Assembly (NCBI GenBank): GCA_035637315.1
Contig: DASPXK010000260.1
Coordinates: 1 to 9,426 of the forward strand
Length of the DNA stretch: 9,426 nt
Reading direction: 5' to 3'
Origin: DASPXK01 sp035637315
Lineage (GTDB): Bacteria; Chloroflexota; UBA6077; JACCZL01
Positions 1 through 5,576 of this stretch are shown here, in pieces. How positions within the stretch are numbered: the stretch's first letter is position 1; each line of letters opens with the position of its first letter. A program made the translations under genes and the position numbers. The notes beneath the pieces were generated by a model. That model saw nothing but the letters and a program-made list of their open reading frames with translations. It had not been told where the DNA came from and did no database searches.

Positions 1-1470
1 TGGGGCGGCCTGGGTGACCAGGGCGGCCGCGTTGAGCAGGTCGTCGTGGCCGCGGTGCTCGGGCACGAAAAAGCTCATCACCTGGTGAGCCCGCATCGCA
101 TACTCGGCCGCCGCGCACTGGGCGAGCAGCTCTCGCCGCGCGTCGTTGGCCTCCGAATCGGCGCTCTCGGCGTGCAGCTTGAGGCGGCCGCCGTTGACCG
201 CCGCCAGGAAGTCGTAGGCCAGCTTGCTCTTGCTCGCGGCCGTGTACACGTACGGGGTCACCACCCTCGGGCCAAGCGCCGCCCCCAGGAACGCGGCTAG
301 CCCACCGCCGACACCCGTCGCATCCACCACCACCGCGCCGCAGCGCCAGTGGTCCTTCAGCAGCGCCAGGATGCGGGGGTACAGCTCGCGGTGTCGGGTC
401 CCACGCCAGACGTACTGGCGGACCACGTGGAAGCGCGGCTCGACCACCAACTCAGACACCCGCGCCTGCTCGGCGAAGGCGATCGTGACTACGGTCGAGT
501 CGCGACGCGGATTGGTCCGAATGGCCAGCCCGTCCGGGTCCTCCTCGTCCTCGCCGGCCACGTCGATGCCAGCCACGCAGCTCCCAGCTCCCCAGCGCGA
601 CGGGTCCGGCCCCGCCTGCGGCGGATGGTCACCTCGCAACAAGGCGAGCTGGCTGGCGTCCAGCAAACGTCCGCCGCCAGCCACGGTCCGGAGCAGGTAC
701 TGGGTGCGGACGATCGGGTGGTGCTCCCCGAGACGAGTGATCTCCGCCTCCACGTAGATGCCGTAGGCTGGAACGGCGCGCGCGACATCGGTCCAATCCA
801 CCCGAAAGTGCCGCCGTACGCCGTCGCGAGCCTCTGCCTCGCGGTTCATCGCGATCTGGCGGGCCAGAAGCGTGTCGTCGGTCCAGGGTGTGCCGTACAG
901 CACGCTGGTGACGTTGGCCGTTGCGCCCATCGGTCGGAAATCACGCTCCCATTTGTCGGCGGCCACAGCTTGGGCCTCGTCGCACTCCAGCAGTACGCTC
1001 GCCGTGGCACCCACCACGTTCGCTCGCGGCTCAGCCGAGAAGAACGCGATAGTGGCGGCGCCCAGCTCTAGCGAGTAGCCGCTGCGGCGCCGCCAACGGC
1101 CGGCCGTCAGCCGATTGTCGAGCGCCCGCTGGAGTCGGATGATCGAGGTGAGGAGCTGCGGCCTGAAGGTCGGCGCGCATTTCACGAGGCTGCCGCCGAT
1201 GCGCTGGGAGCGGGTCAGCAAGAACGCTTCCAGATGCGCCGAGAGCTGATTCTTGCCAGCCTGGCGCGGCATGAGGACCGTGAAGGTCAGCCCGCGCCGC
1301 TGGTGGATCGAGTCGAGAACAGCGCGCGCAACCTCGAGCTGATACTCGCGCAGCGGCATCTGGATCACGACGCGCGCGAAAGTGCCGAAGTCGCCTAGCA
1401 CGCGCCGCATGCCAGCGTAGCGCGCCTGATCACGCCCAGAACTCCCGTCCGGTTCGGCCCGCTGCGACAT
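1..1470 (-). CDS. Phage-type terminase large subunit (TerL), 3' end outside the window
   Basis: I translated 490 codons from the ATG at 1470-1468; the frame is still open at base 1, so the C-terminus is missing. TerL is the ATP-driven motor and nuclease that packages phage DNA into procapsids. The N-terminal ATPase shows a Walker A-like loop at residues 68-75 (MPRQAGKN, lysine 74, Asn where Ser/Thr is usual). It is followed by Walker B at 158-165 (SVLLECDE, Asp164-Glu165) and a probable coupling motif near 188-195 (TSVLYGTP). The RNase H-like nuclease shows Asp303 (GIDVAGED), Asp383 (VVVDATGVGGG) and Asp476/Asp477 (GHDDLLNAA). The start is supported by AGGGGAGG at 1483-1476, five bases upstream. 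It follows the receiver gene on the same strand after 84 bases. TerL assignment is strong from motif order and spacing; whether it belongs to an intact prophage cannot be seen here. Confidence 0.87.
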   Translation of the reverse strand, partial: MSQRAEPDGSSGRDQARYAGMRRVLGDFGTFARVVIQMPLREYQLEVARAVLDSIHQRRGLTFTVLMPRQAGKNQLSAHLEAFLLTRSQRIGGSLVKCAPTFRPQLLTSIIRLQRALDNRLTAGRWRRRSGYSLELGAATIAFFSAEPRANVVGATASVLLECDEAQAVAADKWERDFRPMGATANVTSVLYGTPWTDDTLLARQIAMNREAEARDGVRRHFRVDWTDVARAVPAYGIYVEAEITRLGEHHPIVRTQYLLRTVAGGGRLLDASQLALLRGDHPPQAGPDPSRWGAGSCVAGIDVAGEDEEDPDGLAIRTNPRRDSTVVTIAFAEQARVSELVVEPRFHVVRQYVWRGTRHRELYPRILALLKDHWRCGAVVVDATGVGGGLAAFLGAALGPRVVTPYVYTAASKSKLAYDFLAAVNGGRLKLHAESADSEANDARRELLAQCAAAEYAMRAHQVMSFFVPEHRGHDDLLNAAALVTQAAP

Positions 1471-1475
1471 CTCCG

Positions 1476-1483
1476 CCTCCCCT
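1476..1483 (-). promoter_or_regulatory. Shine-Dalgarno site of the terminase gene
   Basis: On the minus strand the bases read AGGGGAGG and end five bases before the ATG at 1470. This is close to the anti-16S consensus and decides the terminase start. Confidence 0.7.
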
Positions 1484-1526
1484 GTCCTTACCCTGGAGCG
1501 GCCTCGCGTCTTCCAGGCCAGGGCGG

Positions 1527-1551
1527 GGGAGATGGGAGATGGGAGATGGGA
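1527..1551. repeat. Heptamer tandem repeat (GGGAGAT, about 3.6 copies)
   Basis: Three perfect copies of GGGAGAT at 1527-1533, 1534-1540 and 1541-1547 are followed by a partial GGGA. On the minus strand this is (ATCTCCC)n, three bases past the receiver gene's stop and in the gap before the terminase. It resembles the short tandem heptamers reported in some bacterial intergenic regions. Function is unknown. Confidence 0.9.
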
Positions 1552-1554
1552 CTC

Positions 1555-2082
1555 CTATCGCCTGCGGCGGCTGACCACTTCGTCCAGCGCCTGGGCCAGC
1601 TCGAGCGGGTCGAACGGCTTGAGCAGCACCGCGGCCGCCAGCTCACGGTCCTTGCGGCGAAGGCCGCCGGTATAAGCGGAAGTGACGACGACCGGAATGT
1701 CTGCCGTGGTCGGATCACTCTTGAGGGCGTCGAGCAGGCGAACGCCGTGCGCGTCGGGGAGCATGAGGTCCAAGGTGATCGCTGCTGGGCCCTCGGTGTG
1801 TGCCAGCTCGAGCCCCTCGCGGGCCGTCCCGGCCACAACCACTCGGAAGTCGTCCCGCAGAACATGGTAGATCAACGCCTGGATCGTCTCGTCGTCCTCG
1901 ACCACGAGAATGGTCGGGGTGTCGGACAGGAGCTGAGCTCCTCGCCGCTCGCGCCACAGCGACAGCATGCGTTCGGCGGCCGGCCCGGCGGCGCCAGTCA
2001 GCGTGCGGCATAGGCGCTCGAGCTTGGCCTCGAACTGCCGCGGTGTGAGGTGCCAGCGCCTGGCCATCGCGGCCAGCGCCAC
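1555..2082 (-). CDS. Single receiver-domain response regulator with N-terminal helical extension
   Basis: The protein has 175 residues from the GTG at 2082. Residues about 56-172 form a CheY-like receiver: acidic cluster Glu62-Asp63-Asp64, probable phospho-acceptor Asp105 (TLDLMLPD), Thr134/Ser135 (VVTSAY) and conserved Lys155 (LLKPF). The receiver is C-terminal and no DNA-binding or enzymatic output domain follows, so it probably acts by protein contact. The first ~50 residues are basic and helix-prone and match nothing I recognise. No good ribosome site precedes the GTG at 2082 or the ATG at 2067, and the frame continues upstream with coding character (separate entry), so the true N-terminus is uncertain. 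No histidine kinase is in the window. The terminase follows 84 bases downstream on the same strand. Receiver assignment is firm; partner and output are unknown. Confidence 0.85.
   Translation of the reverse strand: MALAAMARRWHLTPRQFEAKLERLCRTLTGAAGPAAERMLSLWRERRGAQLLSDTPTILVVEDDETIQALIYHVLRDDFRVVVAGTAREGLELAHTEGPAAITLDLMLPDAHGVRLLDALKSDPTTADIPVVVTSAYTGGLRRKDRELAAAVLLKPFDPLELAQALDEVVSRRRR
1928..1942. repeat. 15-base near-perfect palindrome inside the receiver gene
   Basis: The plus strand reads AGGAGCT-G-AGCTCCT, two 7-base arms around one base. On the minus strand it puts AGGAGCT just before the codons that open the receiver domain (residues about 49-53). It could be an internal ribosome site for a shorter receiver-only product, but no ATG, GTG or TTG follows at the right distance, so coincidence is likely. 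Confidence 0.4.
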
Positions 2083-2340
2083 CAGGCCGGATTGGGTCGG
2101 ATCGTCGTCCCAGCGCCAGGGTCGGCTGGCGGCCGCGCGGCCAGCCTCGTGCTCGCGGAGGATACCTTCAACGAACTCTGTCGGGTCGATTTGGAGGGGC
2201 TTCCAGCTCTGCGCGGGCGGGTAGCAGCGCGCGCGTCTGGCAGAAGCGTAGCACGCCGGCGCGGGCCAGTCACCGACCCAGGCAAACTGACGTTGACGAG
2301 TCCAACCGATGCGGCCGACAATCTCGCCAGGACCTAGCTC
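2083..2340 (-). other. Coding-like in-frame extension upstream of the receiver gene, no canonical start
   Basis: The receiver frame continues upstream for 86 codons to a TAG at 2343-2341 with no ATG, GTG or TTG. The translation has normal protein composition, for example segments reading SWKPLQIDPTEFVEGILREH and RPWRWDDDPTQSG, and mostly G/C third codon positions up to about 2280. This suggests translated sequence. Possible explanations are an ATT or ATC start (for instance ATT at 2322-2320, preceded by GGCGAG), a frameshift or assembly error that hides the true start, or a remnant of an upstream gene fused to the receiver. I recognise no domain in it. Confidence 0.45.
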
Positions 2341-2358
2341 CTACTCCCAGTCCCCAAC

Positions 2359-2372
2359 ACCCTACACCCTAC
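2359..2372. repeat. Heptamer tandem repeat (ACCCTAC, two copies)
   Basis: ACCCTAC occurs twice in tandem at 2359-2365 and 2366-2372, followed by the degenerate GCCCAAC. It lies in a pyrimidine-rich spacer (2338-2379) between the divergent receiver and 79-residue genes. It is similar in period, though not in sequence, to the repeat at 1527-1551. Confidence 0.65.
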
Positions 2373-2379
2373 GCCCAAC

Positions 2380-2619
2380 ATGAAGTGGCCCCACAACAAG
2401 ACGGTCGAGCTGTTCCCGGAGTCGGAACAGTCCAGGCGTATCGTCTTCGAGATCGCGCCAACCCACGACGTGCGCTGGATCCAGTGTCATCGCTGTCGGC
2501 GTCGGTTCTGGTACGCGCTCGCTGAATCGACGCCCAGCGAGGAGCGCTTCGAGTGGGGCAAACGGCTGCGAGCCCAGCTTCTTGCCCAGGCCTGCTCCGA
2601 GCATGGTCCTTCGGCGTAG
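2380..2619 (+). CDS. Small hypothetical protein with CxxC...CxxH zinc-binding pattern
   Basis: The protein has 79 residues from the ATG at 2380. I do not recognise a family. Two metal-ligand pairs are visible: Cys36-His37-Arg38-Cys39 and Cys72-Ser73-Glu74-His75, separated by 32 residues rich in Arg, aromatics and Glu, which suggests a single zinc-binding module. Third codon positions are mostly G or C, as expected for a real gene in this genome. No Shine-Dalgarno is visible in the pyrimidine-rich leader, so the transcript may be leaderless or the start may differ. The gene is divergent from the receiver frame, and a palindromic hairpin starts one base after its stop. The opposite strand carries an 88-codon frame that lacks such motifs. 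Confidence 0.6.
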   Translation: MKWPHNKTVELFPESEQSRRIVFEIAPTHDVRWIQCHRCRRRFWYALAESTPSEERFEWGKRLRAQLLAQACSEHGPSA

Positions 2620-2620
2620 G

Positions 2621-2677
2621 GCCCTCACCCCTGACCCACTCGCCCCTCGGAGGGAGAGGGGGCCGGGGGGTGAGGGC
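2621..2677. terminator. REP-like palindromic hairpin after the 79-residue gene
   Basis: Perfect 11-base arms (GCCCTCACCCC at 2621-2631 and its reverse complement at 2667-2677) enclose a G/C-rich loop with further imperfect pairing (CGCCCCTC against GGAGGGAG). It starts one base after the TAG at 2617-2619 and has no U-run. It may terminate or stabilise the transcript, and it also looks like a dispersed palindromic repeat. Confidence 0.65.
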
Positions 2678-2713
2678 GGACCCCTACCTCGGACTTCGGA
2701 CCTCGGTTTGGCC

Positions 2714-2719
2714 TATACT
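2714..2719 (+). promoter_or_regulatory. Possible -10 box for the serine hydrolase gene
   Basis: TATACT, five of six bases matching TATAAT, lies 37 bases before the ATG at 2756. No convincing -35 element sits 16-18 bases upstream; that segment is a near-repeat of CCTCGGA units (2688-2707). The bases from 2678 to 2713 hold no gene. Confidence 0.35.
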
Positions 2720-2755
2720 CCGCGGTGATCAAGCGCCAGGCCCGCTCTCGGACCG

Positions 2756-4336
2756 ATGCGCTTGCCTGGGGCGCTGGCCCCACGCCAATGGAGTCGGGAG
2801 GGGAGAGCGATCTACGCGGCTCCACCGGGGAGGCGGCCGCTCGCGCAGGCCCGCCGCCTGGTTCCCCAACGTAAGCCCCTACGCCGCTACCTCGGCCCGA
2901 TCCTGGTGGCCGGCGTAGGTCTCGGCATGCTGGCAGACCTGGCATTCGGGACTCGGCCCGCTCCGGCGCCGGCCGCGCCGGTCGCGCCAGCGGCGGCCGT
3001 CGAACTGTCCGTCCAGGTAGCGGAGGCGATCCCACTGGCAGAAGCCGAGGCGCCCCCGCAAGCCGCGGCCGCTCCACCTCAGGACCCGCGAGTTGTGGCC
3101 CAGCTCCGCTTGCGCGAGGCGGTCTTCGCGCCGTTCCGTGGCCTGGGCGGCATCTTCGGGATCGCCGTCAAAGATCTCGGGTCGGGCATGACCGTCTACC
3201 ACAATGAAACGTTTCCGTTTCAGGCCGCCAGCCTCTTCAAGCTGCCCGTGATGTACGAGGTGTTCAAGGCGCGCGAATCCGGGCTCCTGACGTTCCGCGA
3301 GGAGCTGACGATTGGGCCCGAGGACGCCGCGATGGACCTCGGGTCGTTGGCCTGGCCTGTCGGGACGCGAATCACCGTCGGCACCGCGCTCGAGCGAATG
3401 ATCACGCTCAGCGACAACTCGAGCGCGTTCATGCTCATCCGGCGGGTCGGCACATGGCGCGTGAACGAGGACGCCCTCGAGCTGGGCATGAACCAGACCT
3501 ACATCAGGGGCGACGACCTGTCCACGTCGGCCCTGGACATGCTTCGCCTCCTGGAGTCGATCGCGACCGGCCAGGCGGTCGACGCGGACAGCAGCGCCGA
3601 GATGGTCCAGCTCATGGCACGCCAGCAGGTCCGAAACAGGATCCCCGCCCTTCTCCCGCCCGAGGTGACCGTGGCCAACAAGACCGGCAACTGGGAGGCC
3701 GCCGTTCACGACGTAGCGATCGTCTACACACCGCGCGCGACGCTTGCGATCGTGTTCCTCTCGGACCGGGTCACCGACGCAGACGCCGTCAACGATGCGA
3801 TGGGACTGGCCGCCCTGAACCTGTACTACCTGTTAAGCGATCCGATCTTCGCCACCCGGCCCAGCCCGCCCTTGCCGAGCATGAGCACGGCCGGCTACGC
3901 TGCCGCGCCCAGGCCGCCGGCCGCGCCGTACGTGGCCCCCACCCGTCCGCCCGCCCCCGCTGCTGGCCTGGCGCCGACAGTGAGCACGGCCCCCGTTCAG
4001 AGGCCTCCCGGGCCCGTGGCGGCTCCGGCCAATGGACAGCCGGTCCTCCCGACCCCAGCCTCAGCGCCGTCCGAGCACGTCACCCGACGGGACACATCGG
4101 CTCTCGGCTCGACCGAGCCAGCCGCGACCCCGCCGACGAACGGCGCGGCCAGCCAGCAGAGCGTCGCGGCGAGCGCGCCACCGGTTACGCCCACGGCCGC
4201 CCCGGAGGCTACCCGCGCTGCCCGTCCGGGGTCGCGGGCGGGGCCCAGCGCCACACCCGTGCCCGCGCCAGCCGCTCCCACGACGAAGCCCAACGAGGCG
4301 CCACTCTTCGCGCCCGGAACGCCCCGCCCGCCGTAG
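2756..4336 (+). CDS. Membrane-anchored class A beta-lactamase-like serine hydrolase with Pro/Ala/Thr-rich tail
   Basis: The protein has 526 residues. A basic N-terminus (1-45) precedes one membrane segment (about 46-66), so the rest should lie outside the membrane. After a Pro/Ala linker, residues about 120-360 form a penicillin-recognising serine-hydrolase domain: Ser159-Leu-Phe-Lys162 (nucleophile and general base), Ser219-Asp-Asn221 and Lys309-Thr-Gly311. Class A beta-lactamases carry an ExxLN omega-loop glutamate about 36 residues after SDN. Here only a short segment reading RGDDLSTSALDMLRLL is present, so deacylation of a beta-lactam is doubtful and a role in peptidoglycan hydrolysis or sensing is as likely. 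Residues about 364-526 are a low-complexity Pro/Ala/Thr/Ser tail, perhaps a wall spacer. No Shine-Dalgarno precedes the ATG at 2756. GGGAGGGGAG at 2796-2805 sits inside the frame before an ATC, so the start is uncertain. It converges on the L,D-transpeptidase gene. Confidence 0.82.
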   Translation: MRLPGALAPRQWSREGRAIYAAPPGRRPLAQARRLVPQRKPLRRYLGPILVAGVGLGMLADLAFGTRPAPAPAAPVAPAAAVELSVQVAEAIPLAEAEAPPQAAAAPPQDPRVVAQLRLREAVFAPFRGLGGIFGIAVKDLGSGMTVYHNETFPFQAASLFKLPVMYEVFKARESGLLTFREELTIGPEDAAMDLGSLAWPVGTRITVGTALERMITLSDNSSAFMLIRRVGTWRVNEDALELGMNQTYIRGDDLSTSALDMLRLLESIATGQAVDADSSAEMVQLMARQQVRNRIPALLPPEVTVANKTGNWEAAVHDVAIVYTPRATLAIVFLSDRVTDADAVNDAMGLAALNLYYLLSDPIFATRPSPPLPSMSTAGYAAAPRPPAAPYVAPTRPPAPAAGLAPTVSTAPVQRPPGPVAAPANGQPVLPTPASAPSEHVTRRDTSALGSTEPAATPPTNGAASQQSVAASAPPVTPTAAPEATRAARPGSRAGPSATPVPAPAAPTTKPNEAPLFAPGTPRPP

Positions 4337-4338
4337 GG

Positions 4339-4376
4339 GCACGGTATGCTGCGCCCGAGGGCGCGGCATGCCGTGC
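4339..4376. terminator. Bidirectional terminator-like hairpin between convergent genes
   Basis: Arms at 4339-4355 and 4360-4376 are 17 bases each with a CGAG loop. Fifteen pairs are perfect and the two exceptions are T opposite G, which pair as G-U in the plus-strand RNA. It fills nearly all of the 43-base gap between the serine hydrolase stop and the transpeptidase stop, so it could end both transcripts. There is no U-run in either direction. Confidence 0.75.
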
Positions 4377-4379
4377 GCC

Positions 4380-5303
4380 CTACCAGTGGATGACGACGGG
4401 CGTGCCGAGGCTAGCCCACTCCCAGAACCAGAGCGCGTCGTCGTAGGTCAGGCCCAGGCAGCCGTGGCTGCCAGCGTAGCCCCAGTTGCTCGACCAGTAG
4501 TTGTAGTGGAGCGAGTGGCCGGCGCTGGTGAAGTACTGCGTGAAGAGCACGCCGCTGACGTCGTAGCCGGGCCCAACCATCCGCTCGTTGGCCACGCGTC
4601 GCTCGACTACGAACGTGCCGATCGGCGTCTCCCAGCCACCTGTGCCGTGAATCGCCAGCGCCGAGTAGACGACTTTGCCAGTCTCATAGGCGGTCACGAT
4701 GGTCGGCGACTCCAGGCTGACCTCGATCCAGCGTCCCCCGCGCGCTTCGGCTGGCGGCGGCATCCGGACGTGGTCGGGCTGAACAAAGCCCCCGTCCGCG
4801 AGTCGGTACCAGGTCTCGCCGTCTTCGCCTTCCACAGCGTCCCGAATCATCAACGTCCCATTGTGGGGCACGTCGTGTGACCAGACTTCATCGTCTTCAA
4901 TCGGCTCACGCCACACGCTCGCCGTTCCAACGGCCCGGGCTGGAACGTTGAGTCGCTCCAGGACCCGCGGGCGAGCGAGGTAGTCGGCTGGCGGCGGTCC
5001 GCTTGGCCCCAGTGCGCGCGCGTCGAGGTAGGCGAAGTTCTGCGTGAGCGGGTTATAGACGTAGAAACGGCCGCCGACCTGCGCGCTGTGCAGGCGGAAG
5101 TAGCTGAACGCGCGCACCTTGCCGAAGCTGATCGCGTCCGGCCCGGGATTCGACCACAGCTCGGTCGGCACGTAGGTCTGGACCCACTGCTCGTCCGCGC
5201 GCGCGACGGGCGCCCATAGCGGCGCCAACACGAGCGCTGCCAGTGCCAGTACGATGCATAAGACCCGTGTCCCATGCCGGACCAACCGCCGACAGCCGTC
5301 CAT
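4380..5303 (-). CDS. Secreted L,D-transpeptidase (YkuD domain)
   Basis: The protein has 307 residues from the ATG at 5303. A signal peptide is clear: Arg-rich start, hydrophobic core 14-33, ARA cleavage site after Ala36. Residues about 40-100 and 105-180 look like two SH3-like modules with repeated aromatic and Gly/Asp turns. Residues about 190-307 are the YkuD catalytic domain with His266 and the signature Ser279-His280-Gly281-Cys282, Cys282 being the nucleophile. Such enzymes form 3-3 peptidoglycan cross-links or attach proteins to the wall, outside the membrane. The usual Asn/Arg after the SHGC signature is replaced by LGL. The start is supported by GGGGGT at 5316-5311 and a well-placed promoter. 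It is transcribed alone, toward the serine hydrolase, another probable envelope enzyme. Confidence 0.92.
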   Translation of the reverse strand: MDGCRRLVRHGTRVLCIVLALAALVLAPLWAPVARADEQWVQTYVPTELWSNPGPDAISFGKVRAFSYFRLHSAQVGGRFYVYNPLTQNFAYLDARALGPSGPPPADYLARPRVLERLNVPARAVGTASVWREPIEDDEVWSHDVPHNGTLMIRDAVEGEDGETWYRLADGGFVQPDHVRMPPPAEARGGRWIEVSLESPTIVTAYETGKVVYSALAIHGTGGWETPIGTFVVERRVANERMVGPGYDVSGVLFTQYFTSAGHSLHYNYWSSNWGYAGSHGCLGLTYDDALWFWEWASLGTPVVIHW

Positions 5304-5340
5304 GCCTTGACCCCCAGATGCGAATACGTCCTCTGCAACG

Positions 5341-5369
5341 ATTATTCATCAGCTTTCGCAATCTGTCTA
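5341..5369 (-). promoter_or_regulatory. Sigma70-type promoter of the L,D-transpeptidase gene
   Basis: On the minus strand TAGACA (5369-5364, five of six matches to TTGACA), a 17-base spacer and AATAAT (5346-5341, five of six matches to TATAAT) give a near-ideal promoter. Transcription would begin near 5334, about 30 bases before the ATG at 5303. Confidence 0.7.
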
Positions 5370-5413
5370 GAGCCTGCGGTCGCCTGTGATGCTCTCATGT
5401 CACGCTTGTTCAC

Positions 5414-5476
5414 TACCGCGACCGTGAGGGAGCGTGCCGTCTCCGAATCAGGCGGCGGTCCCTTACGGTCGCGGTA
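5414..5476. repeat. Large palindrome in the intergenic region before ubiD
   Basis: Arms of 18 bases (5414-5431 and 5459-5476) match at 17 positions; the exception is a G-T pair. The 27-base loop contains a further short CCG/CGG pairing. The element lies between the two outward promoters in the gene-free stretch 5304-5576. It is probably a dispersed REP-type repeat; a regulatory hairpin is possible. The rest of that stretch shows only the two promoters and a weak ribosome site. Confidence 0.75.
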
Positions 5477-5515
5477 CTGCTCTTCCCAAGTGTGCACTGA
5501 AGGCTGGGCGGGCGC

Positions 5516-5544
5516 TTGTGCGTCTGAGCGTGGCGGTCTATGAT
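5516..5544 (+). promoter_or_regulatory. Possible promoter of the ubiD operon
   Basis: TTGTGC (5516-5521, three of six matches to the -35 consensus), a 17-base spacer and TATGAT (5539-5544, five of six matches to the -10 consensus) would start transcription near 5551. The leader would be about 26 bases and contain AGGA (5565-5568) eight bases before the ATG. Confidence 0.45.
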
Positions 5545-5576
5545 CGCCAGGGAGGCATTCCAGCAGGATTTCGCCG

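Noticed and set aside
224..1071. Long plus-strand open frames opposite the terminase (224-757, 349-1071)
   Set aside because: Translations are Ser/Arg/Pro-rich without motifs, while the opposite strand encodes a complete set of terminase motifs.
1998..2321. Minus-strand frame from a TTG at 2321, 107 codons
   Set aside because: It overlaps the receiver frame and has low-complexity Arg/Ser/Ala/Pro composition; the receiver frame reads better across the same bases.
2362..2628. Minus-strand 88-codon frame opposite the 79-residue protein
   Set aside because: It runs through the repeat spacer, has no motif or ribosome site, and the plus strand has paired metal ligands and better codon use.
2725..2727. 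GTG located about seven bases after the TATACT box, as a leaderless start for the serine hydrolase
   Set aside because: It is in another frame and meets a stop (TAA) at about 2872.
2879..3709. 276-codon minus-strand frame inside the serine hydrolase
   Set aside because: Antisense shadow common in high-GC genes; the sense frame carries SxxK, SDN and KTG in order.
3454..4880. Plus-strand frames 3454-4446 and 4032-4880
   Set aside because: Arg/Pro-rich out-of-frame readings across the serine hydrolase tail and opposite the transpeptidase; both cross the shared hairpin and show no domain.
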